From the NCBI RefSeq assembly GCF_900104115.1, contig NZ_FNJM01000002.1:470729-534728 (forward strand): DNA of 64,000 bases, read 5' to 3'. A program made the translations under genes and the position numbers. Shown here piece by piece: positions 36,876-47,023 of the stretch (position 1 is the first letter of the stretch; every line of letters starts with the position of its first letter). This DNA comes from Clostridium gasigenes. Its GTDB lineage: Bacteria > Bacillota > Clostridia > Clostridiales > Clostridiaceae. The notes below the pieces were generated by a model. It was not told the DNA's origin and searched no databases. It was given only the letters and a program-made list of their open reading frames with translations.

Positions 36876-38129
36876 CTATTTAAGTTTTTCTCTTATTACC
36901 TCTAACCCTTTGGTAAATTGTGGATCTTTAGTTCTATTATATTCTGCCTTTAAGAACTCTTCTGGTATTTTAACCTCTATATCTGGTTTTATACCTATTT
37001 TGTGTATATTTTCTCCATTTGGAGTGTAATACTTAGATGTTGTAACTTTAAGTCCGCCTAGTCCATCTTTAAACTCTATAAGTTGTTGAACTACACCTTT
37101 ACCAAAGCTATTAACTCCAATAGTAGTAGCAACTCCATAATCTCTTAAAGCGCCTGTAACAACCTCTGATGCAGATGCACTTCCACCATCAATTAAGACT
37201 ACTAAAGGCATTCCTTCAGCTGTTCCACCAACAGATTTAGATTCTATCTTTTTATCGTATTTATCTATTGTGTAGGTTACAACTTTTCCTTTTGGAATAA
37301 ACTGTGAAGCAACTTTAACAGATTCGCCTAAAAATCCACCTGGATTTCCTCTTAAATCAACTATTAATCCCTTCATTCCTACAGCCTTAAGTTCTACTAT
37401 TTTGTTTTCAAAATCTTTAGCTACATTTTCATCAAATGATGACATTTGAATATATCCAACTGTTTCGTCAATCATTTCACCTTTTACGGCAACCATATTA
37501 ACTACACCTCTGACTATTTTAATATCTATAGGTGCTTCCCCATTTCTTTCTAAAGTTAATTTGACTTCCGTACCCTCTTCTCCTTTTATAAAAGCAATAG
37601 TTTTTTCAACATTAACTTCTGTAATAGGATTATCATCAACTTTAAGTATTACATCTCCAGCTTCCACTCCTGCTTTCTCTGCTGGCGACCCTTCAATTGG
37701 AGCAACTATAGTTACCTTATCATCTTTTATTCCAATCTGTGCTCCTATTCCTACAAAATGACCTTCACTTTGTTCAACAAAAGATTTATATTCTCCTGCA
37801 TTCATAAAAATAGTATATGGATCTTTCAACGATAATGTCATTCCCTTAATAGCAGCTTGTAATAACTGCTCATCATCTATTTCACCATCATACTTTGATA
37901 AAAGAGTATTCCTTACTTCAAAAAGCAAATCATACTTTTTAGTATCTTTTATTTCACCTGCAACTTCTTTATTTATACTATTTAAACTTATTCCACTAAA
38001 TGCAAAGCTATTTCCTAAGTAGAAAAATCCTAAATTTGAAATAAATAAAAGTGCAACTATAGAAATTATAATAATTACTTTTTTACCTACATGCTTTTTC
38101 TTTAACCCATTATTATTTAATTCGTCCAT
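36876..38129 (-). CDS. S41 C-terminal processing peptidase (CtpA/CtpB)
   Basis: A 417-residue secreted protease with an N-terminal signal anchor (17-40), a PDZ domain (about 125-210, GSPAEKAGVEAGDVILKVDD) and the S41 core. The catalytic pair is Ser319 in GGSASASE and Lys344 in SFGKGVVQQ, 25 apart as in CtpB. The PDZ domain gates access to substrate C termini. In Bacillus CtpB acts in sporulation signalling. It lies between ftsX (50 bp) and the PDZ membrane gene. Confidence 0.93.
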   Translation of the reverse strand: MDELNNNGLKKKHVGKKVIIIISIVALLFISNLGFFYLGNSFAFSGISLNSINKEVAGEIKDTKKYDLLFEVRNTLLSKYDGEIDDEQLLQAAIKGMTLSLKDPYTIFMNAGEYKSFVEQSEGHFVGIGAQIGIKDDKVTIVAPIEGSPAEKAGVEAGDVILKVDDNPITEVNVEKTIAFIKGEEGTEVKLTLERNGEAPIDIKIVRGVVNMVAVKGEMIDETVGYIQMSSFDENVAKDFENKIVELKAVGMKGLIVDLRGNPGGFLGESVKVASQFIPKGKVVTYTIDKYDKKIESKSVGGTAEGMPLVVLIDGGSASASEVVTGALRDYGVATTIGVNSFGKGVVQQLIEFKDGLGGLKVTTSKYYTPNGENIHKIGIKPDIEVKIPEEFLKAEYNRTKDPQFTKGLEVIREKLK

Positions 38130-38179
38130 GTGCTACTTACTTCCTCTCATAATAAATTGCTTTATTTTTTTGAATGTCC

Positions 38180-39073
38180 TTATACTACTAAGAACTTTCT
38201 TAATGCAGCAAAACTTCCTATAGCACCAATAACCATTCCACCTGCTAAGAATATCCATATTAATGTGCTAAATACAAATGTAACTGGTACAAGACTTACA
38301 TAAAACATATTTGTTACAATAGCCTTTACAACAAATTTATATGCAAAGAATAAAAGTCCACTAGATGCTAATGACCCAATCGCTCCTATTATTATTCCTT
38401 CAATTATAAATGGCCATCTAATAAACCAATCTGTAGCTCCTACAAATTTCATTATTCCAACTTCTCTTCGTCTTGAATAAACTGTTAATTTAATAGTATT
38501 TGTTATTAGGAATATAGATACCGCTATAAACAGAATAAATAATCCCATTCCTAAAATTTTAAATCCGTCTACAACCTTAGCAATAGTATTTATTACTTCT
38601 TGTTGATTTGATACATTTTCTACCCCTACCATTTCTTTAACCGATTCGCTTATTTCAGTTGCAGATTCAGGATTTTCTAACTTTACTATAAATGAACTTG
38701 GTAGTGGATTGTTTTTTAGTGTATATCCTTGAAGCAATCCTGGATTATCAGCTAAACTTTCTTGAAAATTGTTAAATGCTTCTTCTCTCGATTCATATAT
38801 AACTTCTTTTACTCCAGGTTGTTCTCCTAATTTTATTTCTATTTCCCTTTGATCCACTAGTTTTATTTCATCATTTAAGTAAACTTTTAATTCTACCTTT
38901 GAGGCTACATCCTCAATAGCATTATTAAAGTTTAATGCTACTAATATAAATGTTCCAAATACGAAGAATGTTATTAGTACTGTAACCATTGCTGCTATAC
39001 TTATAGTTCTATTTCTCTTAATGCTTTTTAATGCATCTGAAATAAAATATTTTGTCGTGTTAATTTTCATCTT
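38180..39073 (-). CDS. ftsX: Cell-division protein FtsX
   Basis: A 297-residue membrane protein with the FtsX layout: one N-terminal helix, an extracellular domain with EQPGVKEVIYESREEAF, and three C-terminal helices. TVYSRRREVGIMKFVGATDWFIRWPFIIEG is the conserved cytoplasmic signature (about residues 206-235). With FtsE it activates peptidoglycan hydrolases such as the CwlO-like enzymes. The start ATG 39073 lies within the ftsE 3' end (14-bp overlap). Confidence 0.95.
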   Translation of the reverse strand, partial: KMKINTTKYFISDALKSIKRNRTISIAAMVTVLITFFVFGTFILVALNFNNAIEDVASKVELKVYLNDEIKLVDQREIEIKLGEQPGVKEVIYESREEAFNNFQESLADNPGLLQGYTLKNNPLPSSFIVKLENPESATEISESVKEMVGVENVSNQQEVINTIAKVVDGFKILGMGLFILFIAVSIFLITNTIKLTVYSRRREVGIMKFVGATDWFIRWPFIIEGIIIGAIGSLASSGLLFFAYKFVVKAIVTNMFYVSLVPVTFVFSTLIWIFLAGGMVIGAIGSFAALRKFLVV

Positions 39074-39746
39074 CGTAGGACCCCCTCTTCTCATCTCTTA
39101 CAATATTACCTTTTTCTATTGCTATAACTCTCTTTTTCATATTATTAACTATCTCTTTAGCATGTGTTGCCATTAAAACAGTTGTTCCTGCTCTATTTAT
39201 GTCGTCTAATAAATCCATTATTTCTTTTGCTGTTTCTGGATCTAAGTTCCCTGTAGGTTCATCGGCAATAAGTACTGATGGATTATTAACTATAGCTCTT
39301 GCTAAAGAAACCCTTTGTTGTTCTCCACCTGAAAGTTCATTTGGGAACATCTTATATTTATGAGAAAGCCCTACTAATGACAACACCATAGGTACTCTTC
39401 TTCTAATTTCCTTTTGAGATGCTTCTACAACTCTCATTGCGAAGGCTACATTTTCATATACATTTAAAGTGGGAATAAGTCTAAAATCTTGGAACACCAT
39501 TCCTATTCTTCTTCTAAAATACGGTGTTTGGCGTCTTGTTAATTTAGCTACTTTCTTATCATCTACAACTATTTCTCCTACTGTCGGCTCAATTTCTTTA
39601 ATTAATAGTTTTATAAATGTTGATTTCCCTGATCCTGAAGGACCAACTAAGAAAACAAATTCACCTGCTTCAATCTTGATATTTACTTCGGATAATGCCT
39701 TTACATTATTATCATATAATTTTGATACATTATTAAATTCTATCAT
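39060..39746 (-). CDS. ftsE: Cell-division ATPase FtsE
   Basis: A 228-residue ABC ATPase: Walker A GPSGSGKST near residue 35, the signature LSGGEQQRVSLARAIV, Walker B VLIADEPTGNLD and H-loop MATHAKE. IEFNNVSKLYDNNVKAL is the usual FtsE start. The start is ATG 39746 after GAGAGGTG; an in-frame GTG three codons earlier overlaps the ribosome site. Operon: ftsE-ftsX-ctp-PDZ. Confidence 0.95.
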   Translation of the reverse strand: MIEFNNVSKLYDNNVKALSEVNIKIEAGEFVFLVGPSGSGKSTFIKLLIKEIEPTVGEIVVDDKKVAKLTRRQTPYFRRRIGMVFQDFRLIPTLNVYENVAFAMRVVEASQKEIRRRVPMVLSLVGLSHKYKMFPNELSGGEQQRVSLARAIVNNPSVLIADEPTGNLDPETAKEIMDLLDDINRAGTTVLMATHAKEIVNNMKKRVIAIEKGNIVRDEKRGSYEDEN

Positions 39747-39931
39747 ACCTAACACCTCTCTTCAGCGCAATTTTTCTTTTTATTGAACTTATATGGCTAT
39801 TATAACATAACAATTCTATCTGAAAAATGTTTTTTCGATTATTTTAAGCAATAGATATTGATATTCATATACTTATCGACTTATATTTTTAAGCATTATA
39901 TCCATATTTGAATATAAAAGTAAAATAATTT

Positions 39932-40801
39932 TTAATGTTCTGTAAATCCTTGTCCTAACGCTTCTGTCGATTCTGTAACAGTTATAAATGCGTCAGGATT
40001 ATTTTCTTTTATAAAGTTCTTTAAAGTTATAAATTGTCTTGATGTTAATACTGTATATACAATACTTGTATCGCCCCCTGTAAATCCACCTTTTCCAGCG
40101 AGTATAGTGCATCCTCTATTAATATCTTTCATAATAAAATCTACTACTAATTTTTCTTTACTAGTTATTATAAATACTTGTTTAACAGGATTGAAGCCTG
40201 CTATAAATTTATCAACTAATATACCTACTACTATTGCACTAAGTAATCCAAATAAACCAAGTTCAACTCCAAATACATACATTGCTAAAATAGTTACTGT
40301 ACAATCTGTAAGCAATAACCCTTGGCCAATAGGAATATGAAAATATTTATTTATTATTTTAGCAATTATCGAAGTTCCACCTGTAGATGAACCCTGATTA
40401 AATACAATAGCTGTTCCAAGCGCTATTATTAAAGATCCAAATATACTTGCTAAGAAAAGATTCTCTGTTATGGCTCTTGGACTTAATAATTTTTCTGTAA
40501 TCCACATAAATACTGCTAATAATACTGATGCATATATACTTCTTCCTCCAAAAGAACCTCCAACTAATAAAAATGCTAACGCAAATAATATTATATTAAA
40601 TCCAAGTATTAAAATACTTGGTTCTATATTAAATACTGAATTTAAAACTAATGCTAATCCTGAAATTCCTCCGGATGCTATTAAATTAGGGAAAAAGAAA
40701 TATTCTAAGGCAAATGTAATTATTGCTACCGCTATTGTTATCCATAAATACTCTTTGGCTTTTACCAATATTTGATGTATTTTTTCTTTATTCTTTTTCA
40801 T
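39932..40801 (-). CDS. YitT family membrane protein (first of a pair)
   Basis: A 289-residue protein with five or six N-terminal membrane helices (YitT domain, FPNLIASGGISGLALVLNS; NQGSSTGGTSIIAKI) and a C-terminal cytoplasmic DUF2179 domain (DINRGCTILAGKGGFTGGDTS). Function is unknown in the family. It is a close paralogue of 40893-41747 with the same layout, evidently a tandem duplication; the two are separated by 91 bp holding a palindromic element. Confidence 0.88.
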   Translation of the reverse strand: MKKNKEKIHQILVKAKEYLWITIAVAIITFALEYFFFPNLIASGGISGLALVLNSVFNIEPSILILGFNIILFALAFLLVGGSFGGRSIYASVLLAVFMWITEKLLSPRAITENLFLASIFGSLIIALGTAIVFNQGSSTGGTSIIAKIINKYFHIPIGQGLLLTDCTVTILAMYVFGVELGLFGLLSAIVVGILVDKFIAGFNPVKQVFIITSKEKLVVDFIMKDINRGCTILAGKGGFTGGDTSIVYTVLTSRQFITLKNFIKENNPDAFITVTESTEALGQGFTEH

Positions 40802-40823
40802 TTTTTATCTCCCTTTTTTCTTA

Positions 40824-40890
40824 TAGTGTATCTTCAAATAAATAACTAGTCATTATCCTTTTTTAACTAGCTATTTATTCTACAATGCCC
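40824..40890. repeat. Dispersed palindromic element between the two yitT genes
   Basis: Left arm AAATAAATAACTAGTC (from 40836), right arm the complement of GAATAAATAGCTAGTT (ending about 40880), with outer flanks GTGTA and ATGCCC. A good member of the AAATAAATAACWAGTC family. Confidence 0.6.
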
Positions 40891-40892
40891 TA

Positions 40893-41747
40893 TTAATCTT
40901 CTTTTATTCCTTTAAACCCTTCACCCATAACTTCATGAACTTCTCCAACTGTTATAAATGCTTTTTCATCTACTTCTATTATGTGCCGTTTTAACTTTAT
41001 AAACTCACTTCTTCCAAGGACAGCATAAATTATAGTTGTTTCTTTTCCTGTAAATCCACCTATTCCCTTTACAAACGTACATCCTCTATTTAAATCTTGT
41101 AATATATATTTACTTATTTCTTCACTTTTTTCACTTATTATAGTTACTTTTTTACATAAATTGAAACCTTCTATTGCATTATCTATAGCTATTCCAGTTA
41201 TTATTACTGAAAGTAATGCGTAACAGCCCTTATCTAACCCAAATGCCATTATTCCAAAAGCTATAATTACTAAATCTACAAATACCAACGATTTACCAAT
41301 ATCTAAATGCAGGAATTTATTTAGTATTTTTGCTACTATATCTGTTCCTCCAGTTGATGCATTTAAACTAAACACCATAGCCATCCCTATTGCTGAAATA
41401 AATGTACCTGATAATGTTGCTACTAATAAATCTGCTGTTATAGCATGTGGTACAAGAAATTTTTCTATAATCCACATACATATAGATAATCCAAAACTTG
41501 CATATATTGTTTTGGATCCAAAGTTTCCACCAATAACAAAGAATGCTACCCCAAATAATATTATATTTATTATAAAGACTAATGGACCAGCTGATATAAA
41601 TGGAAAATAGTTATTTATTATAATAGCGAGTCCAGTAACTCCTCCAGCAGCTATTTCATTTGGTATAAAAAAGTATTCCATTGCAACTGCTACTAAAATT
41701 ACCCCAATTGTAATTAATGAATATTCTTTAAAATTCTTTTTTATCAT
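40893..41747 (-). CDS. YitT family membrane protein (second of a pair)
   Basis: A 284-residue paralogue of the preceding protein: membrane helices with FIPNEIAAGGVTGLAIIIN and SLNASTGGTDIVAKILNKFL, then the DUF2179 domain (LQDLNRGCTFVKGIGGFTGK). The start is ATG 41747, six bases after AAGGAGG; in-frame codons further upstream precede that site. Role unknown; some YitT proteins have been linked to transport. Confidence 0.88.
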   Translation of the reverse strand: MIKKNFKEYSLITIGVILVAVAMEYFFIPNEIAAGGVTGLAIIINNYFPFISAGPLVFIINIILFGVAFFVIGGNFGSKTIYASFGLSICMWIIEKFLVPHAITADLLVATLSGTFISAIGMAMVFSLNASTGGTDIVAKILNKFLHLDIGKSLVFVDLVIIAFGIMAFGLDKGCYALLSVIITGIAIDNAIEGFNLCKKVTIISEKSEEISKYILQDLNRGCTFVKGIGGFTGKETTIIYAVLGRSEFIKLKRHIIEVDEKAFITVGEVHEVMGEGFKGIKED

Positions 41748-42093
41748 AACCATCCTCCTTGTACAATAAAGCATTCATTTTCTTGAAGATTTTTTAGTTA
41801 TTTTTGAAAATTAACTAGTCCATATGCCAGTCTATTTTTTAGATTCCTTATCTTTCCTCGATATACTATTTTTTATCCCTTTATTATTATTATAAATTTA
41901 TTAAACTCCTTTTCTAATTATATTACGTAGCTATCTACTTTGTAATCATAATTTAATCTATTTAAGTTAAATTTACCTATCTTACTATATTTAAACCATT
42001 TTTTTATTATTTTAGCAAAAATAATAGTCGCAGAATATTCTTCTGCGACTATTTGGTAGTAAAAATAACTATTTTATTTATTCTATATATTAA
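41748..42093. other. Intergenic region with a weak palindrome and a terminator
   Basis: About 345 AT-rich bases. GAAAATTAACTAGTC (41806-41820) faces CAGTCTATTTTTTAG (41828-41842), a weak copy of the dispersed palindrome. The terminator at 42023-42053 is listed separately. The yitT promoter must lie here but is not clear. Confidence 0.5.
42023..42053 (-). terminator. Terminator of the transketolase operon
   Basis: 13-bp perfect arms (AATAGTCGCAGAA, 42023-42035; complement 42041-42053) with a 5-base loop, then TTTTGCT on the minus strand, 41 bp after the last gene. Confidence 0.85.
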
Positions 42094-43038
42094 TTATCTT
42101 TTTAACATTATTGATTTTTTGACTTTTTCAACTATTGCTTCTGCTGTTAAACCATATGCTTTTAATAACTCTTCTGGCTTACCACTTTCTCCAAACACAT
42201 CATTAACTCCGACTTTTAATACTGGAACTGGATATTCTTCGCCTAACGCTTCTGCAACCGCTGATCCAAGTCCACCGATAATACTATGTTCTTCTACAGT
42301 AACTATTGCATTTGTTTCTTTTGCTGCATTTACTAGCAACTCTGTATCTAATGGTTTTAATGTATGAATGTTTATAACTCTTGCATTAATACCCTCATTT
42401 GCTAATATATCACTTGCTTCTAATGCAGTCTGAACCATTATTCCTGTTGCTATTATAGTAACATCATTACCTTCTTTTAAAGTTACACCTTTTCCTAACT
42501 TAAATTCATAAGTTTTAGCATCGTTTATAGTGCTAACTGGAAGTCTTCCAAGTCTTACATAACAAGGACCATCAAATTCAGCTATTGCCTTTATTGCAGC
42601 TTCTGTTTCAACATCATCTGCAGGACATATAACTGTCATGTTTGGTATGCTTCTCATTAATGCCAAATCTTCTATAGCTTGGTGTGATGCTCCATCTTCT
42701 CCTACTGTTAAACCAGCATGAGTTGCACATACTTTAACATTTAGTCTCGGGTAACATAATGAATTTCTTATTTGTTCAAAAGCTCTTCCAGCTGCGAACA
42801 TTGCAAATGTACTTACAAATGGTATTTTACCACAAGTTGAAAGACCTGCTGCAACTCCCATCATATTTGCTTCTGCAATTCCCATATTGAAAAATCTTTC
42901 AGGACAAACTTCTTTAAAATCTGCTGTCTTTGTTGACTTTGAAAGATCAGCATCTAGTACTACTACATTTTCATTTGTTTTAGCTAATTGCGCTAAAGCC
43001 TTTCCGTAAGCTTCTCTTGTTGCTACTTTCTTACTCAT
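42094..43038 (-). CDS. Transketolase, C-terminal subunit
   Basis: A 314-residue protein with the pyrimidine-binding and C-terminal domains of a split transketolase. Landmarks: VATREAYGKALAQLA, RFFNMGIAEANMMGVAAGLS with the catalytic Glu, KVCATHAGLTVGEDGASHQA and IVTVEEHSIIGGLG. It forms the active enzyme with the upstream subunit, moving two-carbon units in the non-oxidative pentose phosphate pathway. The start is ATG 43038, sharing one base with the upstream stop (TAATG) after GGAGGGG. Confidence 0.94.
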   Translation of the reverse strand: MSKKVATREAYGKALAQLAKTNENVVVLDADLSKSTKTADFKEVCPERFFNMGIAEANMMGVAAGLSTCGKIPFVSTFAMFAAGRAFEQIRNSLCYPRLNVKVCATHAGLTVGEDGASHQAIEDLALMRSIPNMTVICPADDVETEAAIKAIAEFDGPCYVRLGRLPVSTINDAKTYEFKLGKGVTLKEGNDVTIIATGIMVQTALEASDILANEGINARVINIHTLKPLDTELLVNAAKETNAIVTVEEHSIIGGLGSAVAEALGEEYPVPVLKVGVNDVFGESGKPEELLKAYGLTAEAIVEKVKKSIMLKR

Positions 43039-43862
43039 TATCTGTCCCCTCCAATTTCTGTTAATGCTTGCATGCATTGTTCCTTGCTTGGTGCAGTTCC
43101 ATGCCAAGATGCCTTGTTTTCCATGAATGAAACACCTTTACCTTTAACTGTTTTGCATATTATAGCAGTTGGTTTATCTGTACATGCTTTTGCTTTTTCT
43201 ATTGCTGCTAATATCTCATCCATGTTGTGTCCATCTATTATAATAGTATTCCACCCGAATGCTTCGAACTTTGTATCTATTGGTGATGGATTCATAACCT
43301 CTTCTATATTTCCATCTATTTGTAATCCGTTAAAATCTATAAATGCTGTCAAATTATTTAATTTATAATGAGCTGCGCACATTGTAGCTTCCCAAACTTG
43401 ACCTTCCTCTAATTCTCCATCACCCAAAATTGTGTAAACTCTATATGATTTATTATCAATTTTTCCAGCTAGTGCCATTCCTACAGCTGAAGAAATGCCT
43501 TGTCCAAGTGAACCAGTAGACATATCTATACCTGGTAAACATCTCATACTTGGATGCCCTTGAAGTCTTGAACCTATTTTTCTTAAAGTTTTAAGTTCTT
43601 CTACTGGGAAATATCCCTTTCTAGCTAAAGCACTGTATAATACTGGTGCTGCATGACCCTTTGATAATACAAATCTATCTCTATTTTCATCTTTAGGATT
43701 GTTTACATCTATATTCATTTCTCCAAAAAATAGTGCTGTTACTATATCAGCTGCTGACAGTGAACCACCTGGGTGTCCTGATGCTGATTCTGTTAACATA
43801 GAAACTATATCACCACGAACTGTTTTAGCTATGGCTTTTAATTCTTGAACATTTTTTTTCAT
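43038..43862 (-). CDS. Transketolase, N-terminal subunit
   Basis: A 274-residue thiamine-diphosphate-binding subunit. The TPP motif is GDGELEEGQVWEATMCAAHY (about residues 148-167) followed by NLTAFIDFNGLQ; HPGGSLSAADIVTALFF and SKGHAAPVLYSAL are transketolase landmarks. Split transketolases are common in clostridia. ATG start with TAGGAGGA. First gene of the two-gene operon. Confidence 0.94.
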   Translation of the reverse strand: MKKNVQELKAIAKTVRGDIVSMLTESASGHPGGSLSAADIVTALFFGEMNIDVNNPKDENRDRFVLSKGHAAPVLYSALARKGYFPVEELKTLRKIGSRLQGHPSMRCLPGIDMSTGSLGQGISSAVGMALAGKIDNKSYRVYTILGDGELEEGQVWEATMCAAHYKLNNLTAFIDFNGLQIDGNIEEVMNPSPIDTKFEAFGWNTIIIDGHNMDEILAAIEKAKACTDKPTAIICKTVKGKGVSFMENKASWHGTAPSKEQCMQALTEIGGDR

Positions 43863-44460
43863 TTTGTATCCTCCTAAGATATTGTTTTCTTTATTATATT
43901 GCCCTGTTTATCTAAAAATATTTTATCACATTTTCTAACAATTGTACATTATATTTATATATATGTTGTCTTTTTATCTTTTTACACCTATATAGTATAC
44001 ACTATATAACTATATTTTGATTAATTATGCTTTCTAATTTCATATGCATACTTTTAACCCTGAAAACTTCTGTAGTTTTATTTGTATATATCTATCTCAA
44101 AGAATTAATTTTGTTTAATAGTTATAGAATATTCTTTAGTTGTACTCCAAGCACTGGAATAGTAGTTGTTCTTATTAAAAATATCCTCTCTGAAAACTCT
44201 ATTTTATCCTTGGCTATACAATACTTCCATTGCTTATACTGAATTATTAGATATATAAATGTATATTTAGTAGTAAAATTACTATAACTAAATTATATCA
44301 TAATATATAGAATATAAATTTTATAATATCCTATTAAATAAAAAAAAGAGGCCTAAGCCTCTTCAATTTATATTAAAATAAATAACATAGTAATAAACTA
44401 CTAACCCACTATTTATTTTAGTGTAATAATTATATATCAGATAATTTTTTATTTAATTTC
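43863..44460. other. Long AT-rich intergenic region
   Basis: About 600 bp between mazF and the transketolase genes. It holds the transketolase promoter region, a palindromic element (TAAAATAAATAACATAG at 44374-44390 facing 44405-44423) and the mazF terminator. A 71-codon plus-strand frame at 44027-44242 has no ribosome site and is not called. Confidence 0.55.
44346..44363 (-). terminator. Terminator of the alr-mazEF operon
   Basis: AAGAGGC-CTAA-GCCTCTT hairpin followed on the minus strand by a run of seven or more T, about 100 bp after the mazF stop. Confidence 0.88.
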
Positions 44461-44814
44461 TTAAGTAAGGTTTAAACTGACAATTAGTGATTTATTCACC
44501 TTTTTCATATCAGCATCAGTCATATGACCAATTTTTTCTTTTAACCTTCTCTTGTCTAATGTTCTAACTTGTTCTAATAGAACTACGGAGTCTCTGCTTA
44601 ATCCATACTCTTCTGATGAAATTTCGACATGTGTTGGCAACTTAGCCTTATTTATTTGTGACGTAATAGCTGCAACTATAACTGTTGGGCTATATTTATT
44701 CCCAATATCATTTTGAACTATAATCACCGGTCTAATTCCACCTTGCTCTGAACCAATAACAGGACTTAAATCCGCATAAAAAATATCCCCTCTTTTTACT
44801 ACCATAGTCGTCAT
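44461..44814 (-). CDS. mazF: MazF/EndoA mRNA interferase
   Basis: A 117-residue toxin very close to Bacillus Endo[41 protein letters not shown] and [22 protein letters not shown]. It cleaves mRNA at short specific sites when free of antitoxin. The start is taken as ATG 44814 ([10 protein letters not shown]), 8 bp after the antitoxin stop; an upstream start would overlap the antitoxin. The order acpS-ydcC-alr-mazE-mazF is the Bacillus one, so this is a chromosomal core system. Confidence 0.94.
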   Translation of the reverse strand: MTTMVVKRGDIFYADLSPVIGSEQGGIRPVIIVQNDIGNKYSPTVIVAAITSQINKAKLPTHVEISSEEYGLSRDSVVLLEQVRTLDKRRLKEKIGHMTDADMKKVNKSLIVSLNLT

Positions 44815-44822
44815 TAGAAATC

Positions 44823-45065
44823 TCACACTCCGCAAAGCCAGTTCTCATATTCATTAATATTTGCATTTTCGCACTCGAAAGGAATATTAGCAATTTCCAA
44901 ATTAATTTCTGCCATTTCTTTATAGCCCTTTTCCATTAATATTAAAAAACTTGCTTTATATTTTTGTTCATTATATTCTATTAAACTACATTCAATAAAT
45001 TTACTCTTTTTTGTACTATTTAAAAATTTATTTCTCAACCCTAGTGCTTTAACATAATTTGACAT
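44823..45065 (-). CDS. MazE/EndoAI-like antitoxin with divergent N terminus
   Basis: An 80-residue protein just upstream of mazF. The C-terminal half, [20 protein letters not shown], matches the MazF-binding region of Bacillus EndoAI (LMRRGYMEMAKINLNIS, recalled). The N-terminal half ([20 protein letters not shown]) lacks an obvious ribbon-helix-helix signature, so operator binding is uncertain. Called by position and the C-terminal match. Confidence 0.82.
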   Translation of the reverse strand: MSNYVKALGLRNKFLNSTKKSKFIECSLIEYNEQKYKASFLILMEKGYKEMAEINLEIANIPFECENANINEYENWLCGV

Positions 45066-45152
45066 AATTTACCCCCTAGGTTGTAACATTTCTTTATATG
45101 TAAATTATATTGCAAATTATGTCGATTTGTCAAAGAAATATGTTTTGTATTT

Positions 45153-46313
45153 CTACAAATAATTTCTAGTTTTGATTGTAGTTTTATTTTTTTTATATAC
45201 TCTAGGTATTCTCTTACCTATTAAACAAAGAACTTCATAGTTTATTGTATTTAATAATTTAGCTATATCATCAGCATTAAATTTAATACCTTGATCTTCC
45301 CCAATTAATATTACTTCATCTCCAACCTTAACTGGACCCACATCCGTAATATCAATCATACATTGATCCATACATATTCTACCAACTATAGGTGCGCTTT
45401 TACCATTTATTATAATCTTACCCTTTTTATACAAGGCCCTTGTATAACCATCTGCATATCCTATTGGTAATGTAGCTATTATACTTTCTCTTTCAGTTTT
45501 AAATTCTCTACCGTAACTTATGTACTCACCTTTTGGTAATACCTTCACGTGCACTATATTGCTTTTTAATGTTAGAGCTGGCTTTAAATTAATTTTTTCT
45601 TTAATTACTTCATTTGATGGATAATATCCATATATTATTATTCCTGGTCTTACAGCATCAAAATATGCTTCTTCCATATCTAGTATCGCAGCACTATTTG
45701 ATAAGTGTTTTTCTTTTATTTTTATTCCTCTCTCTTCAAGACTTTTATTAAATTGTTTAAATTTATTTAATTGCATCATTGTATATTCTTTATCAGTCTC
45801 ATCTGCTGAAGAAAAATGAGTAAATATACCCTTAATATTTATGTTTTTCAAATTATTTATTTTTTCAATATCATCTAAACTTTCTTCATTAGGTAAAAAT
45901 CCTAATCTTCCCATCCCTGTATCTATAGCAATATGAATATCTATTTGTTTTCCTTCTTCCAAAGCTATTTCTGATAATCCTATTGCATAGTCTAAAGAAT
46001 ATACTGTTTGTTCTATATTTTGATCAATTAAATCTTTAGTAAAATCTAAAGGAGTATATCCTAAAATCAAAATTGGAGCTTCTATCCCGCTTTTTCTTAA
46101 CTCTAAAGCTTCCGTAATAACTGCTACTCCTAATTTATCAGCACCATTTTCTAATAAAACAGAAGCTACATCTATAGCTCCATGCCCATAAGCATCTGCT
46201 TTTACTATTGCAATTATAATTTTTTCTCCTACTTGTTTCCTAATTTCTATCATATTATGTTTTATGCAATCTAGGTCTATTTCAGCCCAAACTGCTCTTA
46301 TGTTTTCTTCCAT
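45153..46313 (-). CDS. alr: Alanine racemase
   Basis: A 386-residue PLP enzyme making D-alanine for peptidoglycan. The PLP lysine is in [12 protein letters not shown] (about residue 39); the second catalytic residue, Tyr, is in [28 protein letters not shown] is the conserved C-terminal motif. The start is ATG 46313, eight bases after GAGGTG; an in-frame TTG two codons upstream is too close to it. It lies between the ydcC-like and mazE genes. Confidence 0.95.
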   Translation of the reverse strand: MEENIRAVWAEIDLDCIKHNMIEIRKQVGEKIIIAIVKADAYGHGAIDVASVLLENGADKLGVAVITEALELRKSGIEAPILILGYTPLDFTKDLIDQNIEQTVYSLDYAIGLSEIALEEGKQIDIHIAIDTGMGRLGFLPNEESLDDIEKINNLKNINIKGIFTHFSSADETDKEYTMMQLNKFKQFNKSLEERGIKIKEKHLSNSAAILDMEEAYFDAVRPGIIIYGYYPSNEVIKEKINLKPALTLKSNIVHVKVLPKGEYISYGREFKTERESIIATLPIGYADGYTRALYKKGKIIINGKSAPIVGRICMDQCMIDITDVGPVKVGDEVILIGEDQGIKFNADDIAKLLNTINYEVLCLIGKRIPRVYKKNKTTIKTRNYL

Positions 46314-46344
46314 TATCAATACACCTCATATTTATTATATCAAA

Positions 46345-46953
46345 CTATAATAAGTCATTATCTATTTCCTTAAGTTTTTCGAAATTTTTATATATAATTC
46401 TTAATCTATCATTACCTTCCTTGTCATATATTATTGCTCCTATAGGTGTTTTCTCTTTTTTATCTATAAAAACCTTAGCTTTATCTAAATGATCATTTTC
46501 AAGGAATAGTTCTAAAGTTAATTCTATATATTTTTTTTCGCCCCACTCTTCTTGCCCTTCTTTTATACTGCCTTCCTCTATTGGATAGGATAATAAATTT
46601 TTCATAAAGGCTAAGGAATGTAACTTATCTAAATCCGCTTCTACATTATACTCCTTATTAGATATATTATCTTCAACCCTTATATTACCATCTTTATAAA
46701 ATTTAATTCTATCTATTCCAAAATCGATTCTTGCACCTTTGTCTTCACTGTAATATTGCGTTGTTTCCTCTTTTTCTTCTCCTCTACTATTATTAGTTAT
46801 ATATTCAACATTAGTTTTATAACATGTTATCTCTTTCAGCTGAGAAATAACCTCTTCATTTGTTGGCACTACTGTTAATCTAAACATAATCACTAAAATA
46901 ATAGATATGAATGGGATACACAATAAAAGTGTAATTAGTACTTTCTTTTTCAT
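46345..46953 (-). CDS. YdcC/GerS-like membrane-anchored protein
   Basis: A 202-residue protein with an N-terminal membrane anchor (residues 5-28) and an extracellular LolA-like beta domain (YKTNVEYITNNSRGEEKEET, ARIDFGIDRIKFYKDGNIRV). It occupies the place of the YdcC lipoprotein between acpS and alr. In C. difficile the related GerS gene is linked to alr2 and needed for germination. Here there is no lipobox Cys, so it is held by the helix. Role inferred only. Confidence 0.72.
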   Translation of the reverse strand: MKKKVLITLLLCIPFISIILVIMFRLTVVPTNEEVISQLKEITCYKTNVEYITNNSRGEEKEETTQYYSEDKGARIDFGIDRIKFYKDGNIRVEDNISNKEYNVEADLDKLHSLAFMKNLLSYPIEEGSIKEGQEEWGEKKYIELTLELFLENDHLDKAKVFIDKKEKTPIGAIIYDKEGNDRLRIIYKNFEKLKEIDNDLL

Positions 46954-47023
46954 AAAGCCTCCTAAAATTATTAATCTTCATTAATACTATTATTACTTTA
47001 AAAGGCTTTTTATTCTAAATATA

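Noticed and set aside
44027..44242. A 71-codon plus-strand open frame between mazF and transketolase genes
   Set aside because: No ribosome site, composition of random AT-rich DNA, and no coherent hydrophobic or domain pattern.
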